Origin: Bacteroidota bacterium
GTDB lineage: Bacteria > Bacteroidota > Bacteroidia > AKYH767-A > 2013-40CM-41-45
Reading direction: 5' to 3'
Assembly (NCBI GenBank): GCA_016720655.1
Contig: JADKKE010000005.1
Coordinates: forward strand, 1-64,000
Length of the DNA stretch: 64,000 nucleotides
In this document: one piece after another, positions 19,101 through 29,501 of the stretch
Numbering within the stretch: the stretch's first letter is position 1
How the letters are laid out: each line of letters opens with the position of its first letter
Notes under the pieces: generated by a model
The model's database searches: none
Told to the model about the DNA's origin: nothing
The model's input: the letters and a program-made list of their open reading frames with translations, nothing else
Position numbers and translations under genes: made by a program

Positions 19101-21167
19101 GCATCCATTTCCGGTACAACTGGCAGAAGTTGCATTTGCGGAAACTGAAACCGGCGCAGGCTCTGTAATCGTCACGGTAGTAACACGCCTGCATCCTACA
19201 GCATCTTCGAAAGTAAGTTCGTATGCTCCGGGACACAATTGTGTGATCGAATCATTTTCTATTCCTGTATCCCAGGTGTATGTTTTTGCATACGGACTAA
19301 CACCGCTTGCAAATGCGACACCATCACAGGAACTCACACAGGAAACATTTTGCTGTCCTGATACAACAGAACAATTACAATGACCCGGTACATTATTATC
19401 CATCCAGGTCAAACGGGTATTCACCCAGTTCTTCAGATTTTGAATTTCACCGGCATAGGTTGTTGGATACGGCGAAGGATTGGGCCAGACATATGTTCCC
19501 AGGATGGGCCAGACAGTGAAATTCCAGTCTTTACTTTCATTTAATGTCGCTGCGATGGAATCGATGACATTGTAAATATGTTGCTTGTCGAGAACGGTAG
19601 TGCGCAGATTTTGCCAGCGGCATTTCAACTGATTCGTGTAATTGGAATCCTGCATCATTCGTTGCCACCAGAACGGAGGCTGGTATCCATCGCCGGTACA
19701 CGTGAATTGATACGCCCAACCGGTAGTATCATTCCCACCACAATAATTTGCATTCCCAAATGCTATATCGTAGTCCCAAACCGGTCCGGTTTTGAGTGTC
19801 TTTTCTTTGTCTTTGTACAAATAGGAACTGATCCGGTAACCATCTACATTTTTACTGATTTCATTCGAGAAAAAATAATCGATAAAAGACGTGTTGCCAA
19901 TGAATTTGGCATAGCCAAGGGAGCTGTCCATAAAATTTGAACTGTTCAAAGCCCGCTCAAAACTGTCAACATAAGCCTGAATATATGCTTTCTGCGGAGC
20001 TACAATACTGTCAGGATCCGGATAATCGTATTGATAATATATTGTTTGTCCGTTTGGATGATTCACCGGAGCATAATTGGATGTCCATCCGGATCCTCCA
20101 CCGCCAGTGGTTTTATCGATCTTGATAATGTATCCTCCGGAAACATCAGGATAACTTGTTTCGAAAGTGTATAATTTTTTCAGATCAAGCCTGTCCGCAT
20201 CGCGCTTGATTTTTTCCATGAATACATAAATCCCCATGTATTCGCCGTTAATCACCAGGTCTACATATTTTGTGCGAACAGCATAGTGCCCCATTTCATT
20301 GGCCAGCTGATAAGACAGTACATTTCTGCAAAATGTTTTGTCGGTATAATTTGCACTGAGAATCCAATCATGCTCTTCCGGCATTCCAACAAGTGAAACA
20401 TCATTCTTTAAGTTTCCTGAAATGTCACGTGTTTCAAAACCGTAGGATTTCTTAGGAAACATTTGTGAGCTCGAACCACGAACTTCAATGGCAATTTTTC
20501 CATTGTAATTATTCATGGGATCACTGATATTATTTCGGTTACCCGTGCCGTTATCAATCACACCCAGATTTGCAATAATTTTAGGAGAATCCGAAATGGA
20601 TTGCCCGTTTGTATTGATGATAAAAATCGGCAAACTACTTTCTTCAAAAATAAAGGGATGAGCAGGATTGTTGCCAAAAGTCAGACTCCAGCTTACAACA
20701 TTCCCTGTGACTCCATTATTCGAATCATCGATTACACGCAATTGCCAGGTTCCGTTACCCGACTGGCCGTTATTGACACCCCAAAGATTTCCCTCCGGTG
20801 AATACGTCCCATTGAAAGGTGCGGAACCGGAAGTTATGGACTGAGAAGCGTCGTGTCGGAAAGTAGTTGCTGTATAATTATCTCCTGTTCCACCATTATC
20901 CGTACTGAGTTCAATTCGTGTTCCGTCAGGAGCGGCAAGAAAGCAATCGATATCCCTATCCTGAGTGTGTGTAATTGTTACAGTGACTGATTCAAGTCCA
21001 AAGTGATAATCAACTGCCGCACTCAATCCACTCACCGAAATATTAAATCGCGAAGTATCTGTTAGTGTAATGATCGAACCACCCGTTCCATTAAATGTTT
21101 GCGATGAAGCAAAATGACTGCACAGAAAAAAGAAAATGCCAAATAAATATTTTAAAAATCTATCCAT
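16136..21167 (-). CDS. P-domain / CotH-kinase / SprB-repeat secreted giant with T9SS sorting domain, frameshifted near its end
   Basis: Start at 21167 (MDRFLKYLFGIFFFLCSHFASSQ, signal peptide). Residues about 25-170 are a proprotein-convertase P-like beta domain (RDIDCFLAAPDGTRIELS, NGTWQLRVIDD). Residues about 175-590 are a CotH kinase-like domain, with EVRGSSSQMFPKKSYGFE, EHDWILSANYTDKTFCRN, VFMEKIKRD and the signature GPVWDYDIAFGNA. About 13 SprB-type repeats of roughly 70-75 aa follow (pattern C-NG-x-NGSA, GGTPPYTYSWSPSGG, GTYTVTVTDANGC). The C-terminus, in a second frame from about 16575 to 16136, is a T9SS type A sorting domain (YIFPNPFTDYTTF). The frames join within 16561-16590. CotH homologues phosphorylate proteins, so a surface or secreted kinase linked to an adhesive stalk is possible. 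Reconstructed length is about 1677 aa. Confidence 0.85.
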
Positions 21168-21403
21168 AATTCTGTTAAAGGTTGGGATTGTTTCAAAAAA
21201 GGAAAAACAAATTCCTGAAATGCACATTCGCTACAACACTCTTGCGTAAATTTAATTCTGAAACAAGCATTCCTCCCGCAAGTATTCGATCAAGAAATTT
21301 TTAAATTTCAAAATCAATTCCCCGGAGAGATCCGGCCTTCATTTATTATTCTACTTCAAACAGACTGAAAAGTTCAACAATAATCATTATAAAACTGTCA
21401 ATT

Positions 21404-21901
21404 TTAACCAAAATTGACCATAACCTGGTTTTTTTCGACCTTATCACCCTTAATTACATGTACTTTTTTGACAATCCCATCCGAAGGGGATTTTAGGATA
21501 TTTTCCATTTTCATGGCTTCCAAAACCACGATGGCATCACCTTTTTTGATTGTCTGACCATTTTCAACGAGAACATTCAATACTAATCCCGGCATGGGCG
21601 CTTTCATATCGTTCACTTTTGGCCCGGCACTAAGATCGATACCCATTTCCTTCAGCAAGTCATCGTATTTATCACGAACAGAAAGCGAATAAACCGAATT
21701 GTTTACTTTGATAACAAAGCACTTTTCCGCTGGTTTTATCTCGATAATTTCAGCGATATAGGATTTATTGTCTTGTAGAATGTGAAACTTTCCCTGGCTG
21801 AATTCAAGAATATCTGCCTGAAAAGGTTTTCCATCGATGCTCTGATGTGTCGAATCGTATTCAACTTTGAATTCCTGATTATTAACGAGGACTTTGTACA
21901 T
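21404..21901 (-). CDS. Biotin carboxyl carrier protein (biotinyl/lipoyl domain protein)
   Basis: 165 aa from ATG 21901; a TTG one codon upstream is less likely. The C-terminal 70 residues are a biotinyl domain with the acceptor lysine in VVLEAMKMENILKSP, preceded by MKAPMPGLVLNVLVENGQTI. The N-terminal part (MYKVLVNNQEFKVEYD) resembles the linker of acyl-CoA carboxylase biotin subunits. It should carry carboxybiotin between a biotin carboxylase and a carboxyltransferase of an acyl-CoA (propionyl-, acetyl- or methylcrotonyl-CoA) carboxylase. Neither partner is in the window, so the substrate is undecided. It stands alone, divergent from the M1 peptidase 85 bp away. Confidence 0.85.
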   Translation of the reverse strand: MYKVLVNNQEFKVEYDSTHQSIDGKPFQADILEFSQGKFHILQDNKSYIAEIIEIKPAEKCFVIKVNNSVYSLSVRDKYDDLLKEMGIDLSAGPKVNDMKAPMPGLVLNVLVENGQTIKKGDAIVVLEAMKMENILKSPSDGIVKKVHVIKGDKVEKNQVMVNFG

Positions 21902-21965
21902 CAAACAAAGGTAATAATTTTCCTATTGACACTTCCGGAAAAGGCTTGCAGAACAAGGCAATTTC

Positions 21966-21973
21966 TATCTTTG
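21966..21973 (+). promoter_or_regulatory. Candidate -7 element of the M1 peptidase operon
   Basis: TATCTTTG matches TAnnTTTG and lies 13 bp before the ATG at 21987. A CTTG lies 17 bp upstream as a weak -33 element. It would drive the peptidase and the genes behind it. Confidence 0.5.
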
Positions 21974-21986
21974 AGCACACAAAGCA

Positions 21987-24602
21987 ATGATGAGAAAATT
22001 CGTATTCCCCGTCCTGGTTCTATTGATCTGGGCATCTTGTTCTACTTCGAATCAGTCGGTGAAACGAGGAGGCAAAGCTTCCGATTCGACATTTGCGAAT
22101 GTCATTCCCCAACCCACAATTTACCGGGCAACCTATACACGATTTACGGATCTGGTTCATACTAAACTTGAAATTGTTCCTGACTGGACAACAAAACAAG
22201 TGAACGGAAAAGCCACGCTAACCTTACATCCGCATTTTTATGAAAACGACTCTCTTGTTTTGAATGCAAGAGGAATGGATCTCCATGAAGTGGCACTGCT
22301 GAATAATGATAATACCAAAAGCAGTTTGGTGTATGCATATGCTGATGATCTTCTTAGAATTAAACTGGATCGCTCCTATAAAAAGGAAGAAAATTTTTCC
22401 ATCTATATCCGTTACACTGCGAAACCGGAAGAATTGAAACAAGGCGGGAGCAGGGCGATACAGAATGACAAAGGTTTTTATTTTATCAATGCCGATGGAA
22501 AAAATCCTGACAAACCGAAAGAATTCTGGACACAGGGAGAAACAGAATCCAATTCCGGTTGGTTTCCCACCATCGAATCACCAGACCAGCGCATGACGCA
22601 GGAAATCTATCTGACAGTGGACACCGCGTTTGAAACTTTGTCGAATGGACTTCTCCTTTCAACTCAAATCAATGGAGATGGAACCAAAACAGATTATTGG
22701 AAACAAAGTCTGCCAAATGCTCCTTACCTCACCATGGTGGCAGCCGGTGATTTCGCAATTATCAAAGATCGATGGAGAAACATTGAAGTGAATTATTATC
22801 TGGATAAACCCTATGAAAAATATGCACGATTGATTTTTGGAAATACGCCGGAGATGTTGGAATTCTTTTCAAAAAAATTAAATGTGGATTATGTCTGGGA
22901 AAAATATTCTCAGATAGTTGTTCATGATTATGTAAGTGGTGCAATGGAAAATACGACCGCTGTCGTCCATGGCACCAACATGCTGGAGGATGCAAGGGAG
23001 CTAATGGATTACAATTACGAAGACTACATCTCACATGAACTTTTTCATCATTGGTTTGGCAACCTGGTAACCTGTGAATCCTGGTCCAATCTCACCTTGA
23101 ATGAAGGATTCGCTAACTATTCTGAATACCTGTGGAGAGAATACAAATACGGAAGAGACGATGCCGATTACAGCAACCAGGGAGAACAATCAGCCTATCT
23201 TTTATACACTGCAAAAAATGATCCGACATTAATTCGATATGACTACGAAGATCGGGAAGATATGTACGATGTTGTTTCTTATCAAAAAGGAGGACGCGTA
23301 TTGCATATGCTGAGAAAATATGTCGGCGATGACGCCTTTTATGCAGCATTGAAACTTTATCTGGATGCGAGAAGCTTCAACACGGCAGAAATTGCAGATC
23401 TCCGGATGGCCTTTGAACATGTGACCGGAGAAGACCTGAACTGGTTCTTTGATCAATGGTTCCTGAAAGCCGGAAGACCCACATTGGAAATTTCCTACAA
23501 TTGGGATGAGGTGAGCATGCAGGAAACTATCCTCCTGGAACAAACTCAGGATTTCTCTAAAAATCCTCTGTACAGGATTCCGCTTGATGTTGATATTTAT
23601 GCTAAAGGAAAAGTTGAACAAAAAAAAATTGTCCTGGACAGTGCAAAACAGGAATTCGTGTTTACACTTTCGACGAAACCGGATCTCGTAAATGTGGATG
23701 CTGAAAAAATGTTGCTCTGCACAAAAAAAGAAAACAAAGAAAAGCAAGCTTATGTTTTTCAGTTTTATCATGCGCCTTTGTATCTCGACAGATTTGAAGC
23801 ACTGAGTTTCCTTTCCAAGGAATACCGCAGCGGTAGTGAAGAAGCAGGTGTAGTAATGGATGCATTAAAAGATCCTTTTTGGAAAATCCGATTGACTGCA
23901 CTTGACAACATCTCTGAACTCGCAAAAAATGTCCCGGATTCAATACTGCCGGTCGTTCGCAAGCTCGCAAAAGCGGATTCCTCTTCCGATGTACGCGAAG
24001 CAGCATACAGAACCCTGGGAAAATACTTCCGGTATCAGGATCTTGTAGAAGATTTCGAAAACGGATTGAAAGACAGTTCGTACCAGGTAAATGCACGTGT
24101 CTTTAAAATTGTATCTGAAAAAGATGCAATCAAAGCTACGCAGATTGCGAAAAACATGGAAGCGGATTCCAGTTCGGATATTTTCAATGAAATCACCAAT
24201 TACTATTCCCTCCACCCGGAAGAAAACCATGTATCGTATTTTTCGAGAGCAATAGGAAAAAGCAAAGGTTGGAACCGATACCAGGTTATTAATAACTTCG
24301 GAAAGTACCTTGCACAAACTGAAGAGAACGTGATGATCGAAGGATTGCCAGTCCTTGAATATTTCGGCACTCAACTTGAAAAGCGACACTTGAAAAACGC
24401 GATCAACAATTGTTACAAGGCAATACAGACTGAATTAAAATCAAAAATCGAGAAAAAAGAGGCCGAATTAAAAGAAGGCGAGAAAAATAAAATGTTGCAG
24501 GCTGAGCGCTCTCAACTGGAACGTAGTATTCAGAACTTGAAAGAGCTCAAGGACAAAGTCTCCAACTCTCAGGACAAACTTGCGCATGGAGCAGATAAAT
24601 AA
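21987..24602 (+). CDS. M1 family aminopeptidase lipoprotein
   Basis: 871 aa zinc aminopeptidase. The N-terminus is a lipoprotein signal (VLLIWASC, lipobox cysteine near residue 18). The substrate-binding motif GAMEN (SGAMENTTAVVHG) precedes the zinc site HELFHHW and its downstream glutamate in NEGFANYSEYLW. The first 300 residues form the usual beta-sandwich domain. Residues about 590-780 look like HEAT-type helical repeats (VVRKLAKADSSSDVREAAYR), and the tail (KSKIEKKEAELKEGEKNK) is a likely coiled coil. It probably digests peptides at the envelope. The last 17 bp overlap the start of the GT39 gene, so the two are co-transcribed. ATG 21987 is followed by a second ATG; either could be used. 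Confidence 0.93.
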   Translation: MMRKFVFPVLVLLIWASCSTSNQSVKRGGKASDSTFANVIPQPTIYRATYTRFTDLVHTKLEIVPDWTTKQVNGKATLTLHPHFYENDSLVLNARGMDLHEVALLNNDNTKSSLVYAYADDLLRIKLDRSYKKEENFSIYIRYTAKPEELKQGGSRAIQNDKGFYFINADGKNPDKPKEFWTQGETESNSGWFPTIESPDQRMTQEIYLTVDTAFETLSNGLLLSTQINGDGTKTDYWKQSLPNAPYLTMVAAGDFAIIKDRWRNIEVNYYLDKPYEKYARLIFGNTPEMLEFFSKKLNVDYVWEKYSQIVVHDYVSGAMENTTAVVHGTNMLEDARELMDYNYEDYISHELFHHWFGNLVTCESWSNLTLNEGFANYSEYLWREYKYGRDDADYSNQGEQSAYLLYTAKNDPTLIRYDYEDREDMYDVVSYQKGGRVLHMLRKYVGDDAFYAALKLYLDARSFNTAEIADLRMAFEHVTGEDLNWFFDQWFLKAGRPTLEISYNWDEVSMQETILLEQTQDFSKNPLYRIPLDVDIYAKGKVEQKKIVLDSAKQEFVFTLSTKPDLVNVDAEKMLLCTKKENKEKQAYVFQFYHAPLYLDRFEALSFLSKEYRSGSEEAGVVMDALKDPFWKIRLTALDNISELAKNVPDSILPVVRKLAKADSSSDVREAAYRTLGKYFRYQDLVEDFENGLKDSSYQVNARVFKIVSEKDAIKATQIAKNMEADSSSDIFNEITNYYSLHPEENHVSYFSRAIGKSKGWNRYQVINNFGKYLAQTEENVMIEGLPVLEYFGTQLEKRHLKNAINNCYKAIQTELKSKIEKKEAELKEGEKNKMLQAERSQLERSIQNLKELKDKVSNSQDKLAHGADK

Positions 24603-26063
24603 TACAACGCAAGTATTTTCCGGGAGAACTGTCCGGCAGAAAGTCTTGCTCTTTTCTACTGCACTATTTATTTTCAACCTTGTCCTAAAGTTGCTTTTCA
24701 TCGACGCCGGCGATATTGCACTCGACGAACCATTCACGCTATTTCACGCTCAAAAATCCATCGCAGGAATTTTTGAAATGTTGAAGGACGAAAACAATCC
24801 ACCACTCTATTTTTTGTTTATGAAAGGATGGACATCGTTGTTTGGTATCGGCGCATTTGCAGCCCGACTCCCCTCTGTTGTGTTCAGTTCAGTGACAGCG
24901 ACCTTATTATTTATCCTTGGAAACCGCTTTTGGAATTTAAGAACTGGAATTCTTGCAGGGCTTATTTACACGTTCTCATCCTTTCACATGTTCTATGCGC
25001 ATGACGCCAGAGTATACTCACTCTTTTGTATGCTGTCGGCGCTTTCGTATTATTTCTTCTTCTCACTATCACAAAATCCATCTTCCAGAAAATTCATGTA
25101 TTGGTGGATCATCATCAACACATTGCTGCTCTATTCCCATTTTTTCGGAATCGTTTTAATTGGGTCACAATTCATTTTTATTCTGCTAAACAAAACTCTT
25201 CGTGCAACAATTTTTAAACCACTGGTAGTGTGCGCGATCACATTGTTGCTGGTTTTTTCGCCCTACCTGTCTGTCCTTTTCCAGAGATTTCAGTCCACCG
25301 TTCACAATACTCCATGGATCCAGGCACCGGTATGGTCGGATCTTTACACAATGCTGTGGCGGTTTTCAAATGTTCCTGTAAATACAGTACTCATGATCAT
25401 ATTGCTGGTGGCTTTAATTGCAATGGCTATTGCAGGAAAATATTCAAAAGACATAAATAAAAACAATCTCACGAAATCTGTATTGTTTCTTTTCCTCCTT
25501 CCCTACCTCAGTATTTTTCTTGTCTCATTTTATATTCCTGTCTTTCTCGATCGTTATATTATTTTCATTTCACTTCTTTACTATTTTTCTGTTTCCATTT
25601 CATTGGACAGACTGATCCCTGAAAATAAATCCGGATGGCTTATTCTGATGATCCTTCCTTTGATGATGGCAAGTACACTAAAGCTGAATCCCGGAAAGAA
25701 GAAAAATGTTCAGGAACTCGTCGCGAAAATCAATACTACCAAGAGCAAAGAAACAGCGCTCTACATATACCCGGAATGGTTTGATTTAAATTTTGTGTAT
25801 TACTACCGTAGGGATTGGTTTCGTGAGCCATTGAAAACCAAATCACTGATGCGTGAAAACTCAATCTTTCCAATACTTAAACCGGAACACATCGATACAC
25901 TTCAACTCAAATTGGTTCACGATGTCATTTTGATTGACGCTACAGGAAGTAGTACCAACCAGGACAATGAAATTTCACAACGTATTGAAAAGTTTTTCCG
26001 AAGAAAGAAATTTCAGAGATTTACGAGCATCTTTATATCATTCATTTCAGCAGACCCGAATGA
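24586..26063 (+). CDS. GT39-like membrane glycosyltransferase, frameshifted near the 3' end
   Basis: An integral membrane protein with about 10-12 predicted hydrophobic segments. The N-terminal first loop contains DIALDEPFTLFHAQ, whose acidic pair corresponds to the catalytic site of ArnT/PMT-type (GT39) enzymes that use lipid-linked sugars. NPPLYFLFMKGW and ARVYSLFCMLSALSYY are also typical. The frame start at 24580 is TTG; the ATG at 24586 is preferred. The same frame runs on to 26325 inside the next gene, but its last 90 residues look random. Shifting one base near 25990-26005 gives an ending EIYEHLYIIHFSRPE with TGA at 26061-26063, in perfect ATGA overlap with the next ATG. I therefore treat the long ending as a frameshift artefact. 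Substrate unknown; lipid A or a glycoprotein is plausible. Confidence 0.8.
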
Positions 26064-27157
26064 ACTTCGTCAAATTATCCATCTTTCTGCTTCTGTTCTG
26101 TTGCAATGTTACTGCAAGGGATTTGGATTCTACTCAGGGGTCCTGGGCCATCGAACTGCGTGCCGACTACGGTTTCATCATGGCACATCGACCGGCTGTC
26201 CTTGCACTTCAGCAAGCACATATTCCTGGATTAGAAATTTCATTTCTCAGGCCAAGTACAGGAAAGAAGTTCTGGGAGGAGAGCTTCTTGTATCCACAGG
26301 TTGGATTCACAGTAGCGGCTTTTGACCTGGGGAGTCCGGATTACCTTGGACAAGGCTTTGCTGTTTATCCGTTCATCAATTTTCCACTTCATCCTACAGC
26401 AGACTGGAATCTGTATTTCCGCTATGGCATGGGTTTGGGCTGGATCACAAAAACATTTAATACCACAGACAGAATAAAAAACGGCGCGATAGGTTCACAT
26501 TTGAATGGAATATTACACTTTGATTTCCATACAGAGAAGAAACTGAATTCGCAATCGTTAATCACTGCAGGTGTAGGCCTGACTCATTATTCAAATGGCA
26601 GCACTGCAACACCAAACCTGGGCATCAATATCCCGAATGCACACTTGGGTTACATCCATTATTTCGGAGAACAACAAGCACATGTTCGTCCGCAGGAAGA
26701 TTTGGTTACAAAAAAAGGGAGGCTCGAAGCTTACATTGCAGGTGCGTTTAAAAAAATTTATCCGCCGCTTGGAAAAAGTTACCCTGCCGGAACATTTTCA
26801 ATTGCAAGAATGCAGGCTATTTCACAACGCAGCGACTGGGGAATTGGAGCTGATTTATTTTATGATGAAAGCATTCAGCGTCGTTTAATTCTGGATCTTC
26901 AAACTTCGACCAAGAATGCAGATAATTTTCGCCCTGGAATTTATGGTGCTTACCAAGTCGCCGCCGGAAACTTAGGCCTGATGTTCAACATGGGATTTTA
27001 CCCATACAGCAAATGGAAAGGCGATGGAAACTTCTATCACCGGATCTGCTTCCGTTATTACATCCGCAACTTCATTGTGTGCATGAATTTGAAAACACAT
27101 TATGCTAAAGCAGATTTCATTGAGTGGGGAATCGGTTGGAAATTCGGTAAACGCTGA
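26060..27157 (+). CDS. PagL-like lipid A 3-O-deacylase (acyloxyacyl hydrolase)
   Basis: 365 aa from ATG 26060 (MNFVKLSIFLLLFCCNVTA, signal peptide); the open frame back to 25934 lies within the upstream gene and lacks sense. The mature part is an eight-stranded-type outer-membrane barrel. ITAGVGLTHYSNGSTATPN contains the H-x-S pair of the PagL active site, and the FGQGFAVYPFINFPL-like region is typical of Bacteroidota acyloxyacyl hydrolases. It is expected to remove an acyl chain from lipid A in the outer membrane. Directly coupled (ATGA) to the GT39 transferase, which suggests joint envelope lipid or LPS modification. The C-terminal half is longer than classical PagL (about 170 aa) and seems to add more barrel strands. 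Confidence 0.8.
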   Translation: MNFVKLSIFLLLFCCNVTARDLDSTQGSWAIELRADYGFIMAHRPAVLALQQAHIPGLEISFLRPSTGKKFWEESFLYPQVGFTVAAFDLGSPDYLGQGFAVYPFINFPLHPTADWNLYFRYGMGLGWITKTFNTTDRIKNGAIGSHLNGILHFDFHTEKKLNSQSLITAGVGLTHYSNGSTATPNLGINIPNAHLGYIHYFGEQQAHVRPQEDLVTKKGRLEAYIAGAFKKIYPPLGKSYPAGTFSIARMQAISQRSDWGIGADLFYDESIQRRLILDLQTSTKNADNFRPGIYGAYQVAAGNLGLMFNMGFYPYSKWKGDGNFYHRICFRYYIRNFIVCMNLKTHYAKADFIEWGIGWKFGKR

Positions 27158-27169
27158 AGAATTAATAAA

Positions 27170-27940
27170 ATGAAGATGAATAATAAATTGAAATATTTCG
27201 GAATGAAATGGATGCAGATTCTGTTTCTTCTTGGAATTTCATCGTTTATCACAACGTGCAAGAAGGATCATTTACTGGATTGCATCACAAGCAGCGGTGA
27301 TATCGTTTCAGAATTTCGTCCTGCAACTCCATTTGTACGCGTCGAAATGGAAGATCATGTAGATTTGGTGATTCACAAATCCACAAAGCCAAGCATTCGT
27401 GTAACTGCAGGATCCCATCTGATTGATGGAATCATCACCGAACTCAGCAACGGAGTATTGTATATCCGCAATGAAAACCGTTGCAATTGGGTTCGCAGTT
27501 TTAAAAACCAATACACTGTTGACATCGGAATTGACAGCCTTCAATCCATTGCAACATTTGGAAATGGCAATATTACTTGTGCGGATACATTATCGGCTTA
27601 TGAGTTCACTTTTGATTCCTGGAATGCTTCCGGGAGCATGGATTTGCTTTTGCATTGTGAACGATCGCATCTCAACAACAACACAGGAAGAATTGATATG
27701 CGTGCAGCCGGAATCGTTGGAGTCAGTTATATTGCCTTCAATGACGTTGGTATTCTGGATGCAGGAAAACTGGTTTCCGATCTGACGTACATGCGGAATA
27801 ATTCCACCGGTGAAATCAGGGTTTGTGCGACTCGCGAACTGGATGTAGAAATTCGCTATACTGGAAATGTATATTACACCGGCAATCCGTATAGAGTTCA
27901 GCAGGACATAACAGGAACTGGTCGATTAATTCAATATTAA
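27170..27940 (+). CDS. GIN-domain (DUF2807) lipoprotein
   Basis: 256 aa. The N-terminus resembles a lipoprotein signal (ILFLLGISSFITTC, cysteine near residue 27). The rest is a beta-helix-like head GIN domain: FVRVEMEDHVDLVIHKS, VDIGIDSLQSIATFGNGNIT and the alternating short strands to the end are typical of DUF2807. The family is surface exposed and of unknown function. It follows the deacylase by 12 bp and is probably the last gene of the operon. It is convergent with rnhA, with 40 bp between and no visible terminator. Confidence 0.8.
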   Translation: MKMNNKLKYFGMKWMQILFLLGISSFITTCKKDHLLDCITSSGDIVSEFRPATPFVRVEMEDHVDLVIHKSTKPSIRVTAGSHLIDGIITELSNGVLYIRNENRCNWVRSFKNQYTVDIGIDSLQSIATFGNGNITCADTLSAYEFTFDSWNASGSMDLLLHCERSHLNNNTGRIDMRAAGIVGVSYIAFNDVGILDAGKLVSDLTYMRNNSTGEIRVCATRELDVEIRYTGNVYYTGNPYRVQQDITGTGRLIQY

Positions 27941-27980
27941 GGAACAAGCATTGAACTATTCTAAAAGTAAACTATTGCAG

Positions 27981-28433
27981 TCAGTCATTTCCTGTGTAAC
28001 CCTGGTCAATCAGGAGATGAGAACCAAAGGACGCTGCTACTGCTAGTTCATCGCAACGATTATTTTCAGGTGTGTGAGCATGTCCTTTCACCCAATGAAA
28101 TTTCACATGATGTTTTCGGTAAATTCTTAGAAAACGTTGCCAGAGATCAGGATTTTTTTTTCCTGCATACCCTTTTTTCTCCCAACCAAAGACCCATTTC
28201 TTTTCAACGGAATCAACTACGTATTTTGAATCGGAATAAATACTTACGTGTTGACCTTCCTTTTTCAATGCTTCAAGACCCACAATCACACTCATCAATT
28301 CCATTCTGTTATTCGTAGTGAGACGATATCCCTGAGAAAGTTCTTTTCGGTGCTCGCCGGAAAGCATTACTACTCCATATCCTCCCGGACCAGGATTACC
28401 ACGTGAGCTGCCATCTGTGTATATTGTTATCAA
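27981..28433 (-). CDS. rnhA: Ribonuclease HI
   Basis: 150 aa, normal for RNase HI, which cuts RNA in RNA-DNA hybrids. All four acidic catalytic residues are visible in their usual settings: IYTDGSSRGNPGPGG, TNNRMELMSV, IYSDSKYVVDSV and NNRCDELAV. The basic protrusion (EKKWVFGWEKKGYAGKKNPDLW) is present, as is the WVKGHAHTPEN histidine loop. It lies 57 bp downstream of the WG-repeat gene on the same strand. Confidence 0.96.
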   Translation of the reverse strand: MITIYTDGSSRGNPGPGGYGVVMLSGEHRKELSQGYRLTTNNRMELMSVIVGLEALKKEGQHVSIYSDSKYVVDSVEKKWVFGWEKKGYAGKKNPDLWQRFLRIYRKHHVKFHWVKGHAHTPENNRCDELAVAASFGSHLLIDQGYTGND

Positions 28434-28490
28434 GGAAAATATTTTAATTCCGGTGCAAAAATCCGGTGGTTGATGTATAATTGAAAGCGT

Positions 28491-29501
28491 TCAATTCAAT
28501 TGCATCCAGATAGTCCGACCTGATTTGTCGATGTATCCGCGTTTGGAATTCAGTTTAATAGCAGCCATTCCGTTTTGAAAACGTTCAGCCGATCCGAATT
28601 GAGGTGTGATCATGAACTTTCCAGTCTTATTTATATAGCCCCATTTACCATCTGTTCGAACAGCAGCGAGTCCTTCGGAAAAATTTTTGTGTTCATCGTC
28701 ACCGTTGATGTCATCCTCGAATTTAGGATTGATGAGATAGGAACCATCTTTTGAAATGTATCCCCATTTGTTGCCAAGACGAACAGCAGCACATCCTTCA
28801 GTAAAATTTTGCGCATCATCAAACTGGTATTGAATAACGACAACTCCTTCTTTATTTATAAATCCCCATTTACCATTCAGTCTAACTGCTGCAAGATTTT
28901 CCGCGAATGGTTCGGCCTTTTCAAACTGAGGTGTGATCACGTATCGGTCTGCTTTATTGACAAATCCCCAAGCCAATCCAATTTGAACCGGAGCCAGTCC
29001 GGCAGAAAATTTCTTTGCATTGCTGAACTGAGGATTAATGGCAATTTTCCCCAATGTATCAATGAAAGCCCATGATGTAGATATTTCAACAGCGGCAACA
29101 CCTTCCGCGAAATCTTCAACCTGCGAAAATTGTGGTGTGACTATGCCCAGGGACTTGGTATTGATGAAGCCCCATTTGCCATTCAATTTTACTGCAGCAT
29201 AACCATTAGAAAAATTACGGACTTCAGTAAACTGAGGATTGACTTTAATTTTACCATTTTCGTCTGCGAAACCCCATACGCCACCGATTTTGACAGGGAT
29301 GAAAGATTCCGAATAATTTCCAACAGCATCAAACTCCGGGCTAACAATCATTTTTCCATTCTTGTCGATAAACCCCCACTTGTTATCAATCTTCACCGGA
29401 AATAATGAGCCTTGCGAAAACAATTCATTGCTCATCAACAACCCAAGCAATCCAATCATTACAAAGATTCTTACTTTGCCTAAACCAATACGCTCATTCA
29501 T
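28491..29501 (-). CDS. WG-repeat protein, secreted or periplasmic
   Basis: 336 aa. After a signal-like N-terminus (IFVMIGLLGLLMSNELFSQG) come nine tandem repeats of about 34 aa. Each has the pattern VKxxxKWGFIDKxGKxxxxPQFxxAxxFxxGLA, which defines WG repeats. The last repeat is truncated (RGYIDKSGRTIWMQLN). The seventh has a short acidic insertion (DDINGDDEHKNF). The repeats probably form a beta-rich solenoid or propeller-like array that binds ligands or proteins; no enzymatic role is expected. The upstream gap to kbl holds an AT-rich word array. Confidence 0.88.
   Translation of the reverse strand: MNERIGLGKVRIFVMIGLLGLLMSNELFSQGSLFPVKIDNKWGFIDKNGKMIVSPEFDAVGNYSESFIPVKIGGVWGFADENGKIKVNPQFTEVRNFSNGYAAVKLNGKWGFINTKSLGIVTPQFSQVEDFAEGVAAVEISTSWAFIDTLGKIAINPQFSNAKKFSAGLAPVQIGLAWGFVNKADRYVITPQFEKAEPFAENLAAVRLNGKWGFINKEGVVVIQYQFDDAQNFTEGCAAVRLGNKWGYISKDGSYLINPKFEDDINGDDEHKNFSEGLAAVRTDGKWGYINKTGKFMITPQFGSAERFQNGMAAIKLNSKRGYIDKSGRTIWMQLN

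Noticed and set aside
17846..19940. Several plus-strand open frames inside the SprB-repeat gene
   Set aside because: They are shadows of the repetitive minus-strand gene with biased composition.
26064..26325. C-terminal extension of the GT39 protein into the next gene
   Set aside because: Random-looking sequence overlapping a well-supported gene; a frameshift gives a sensible ending with ATGA overlap.
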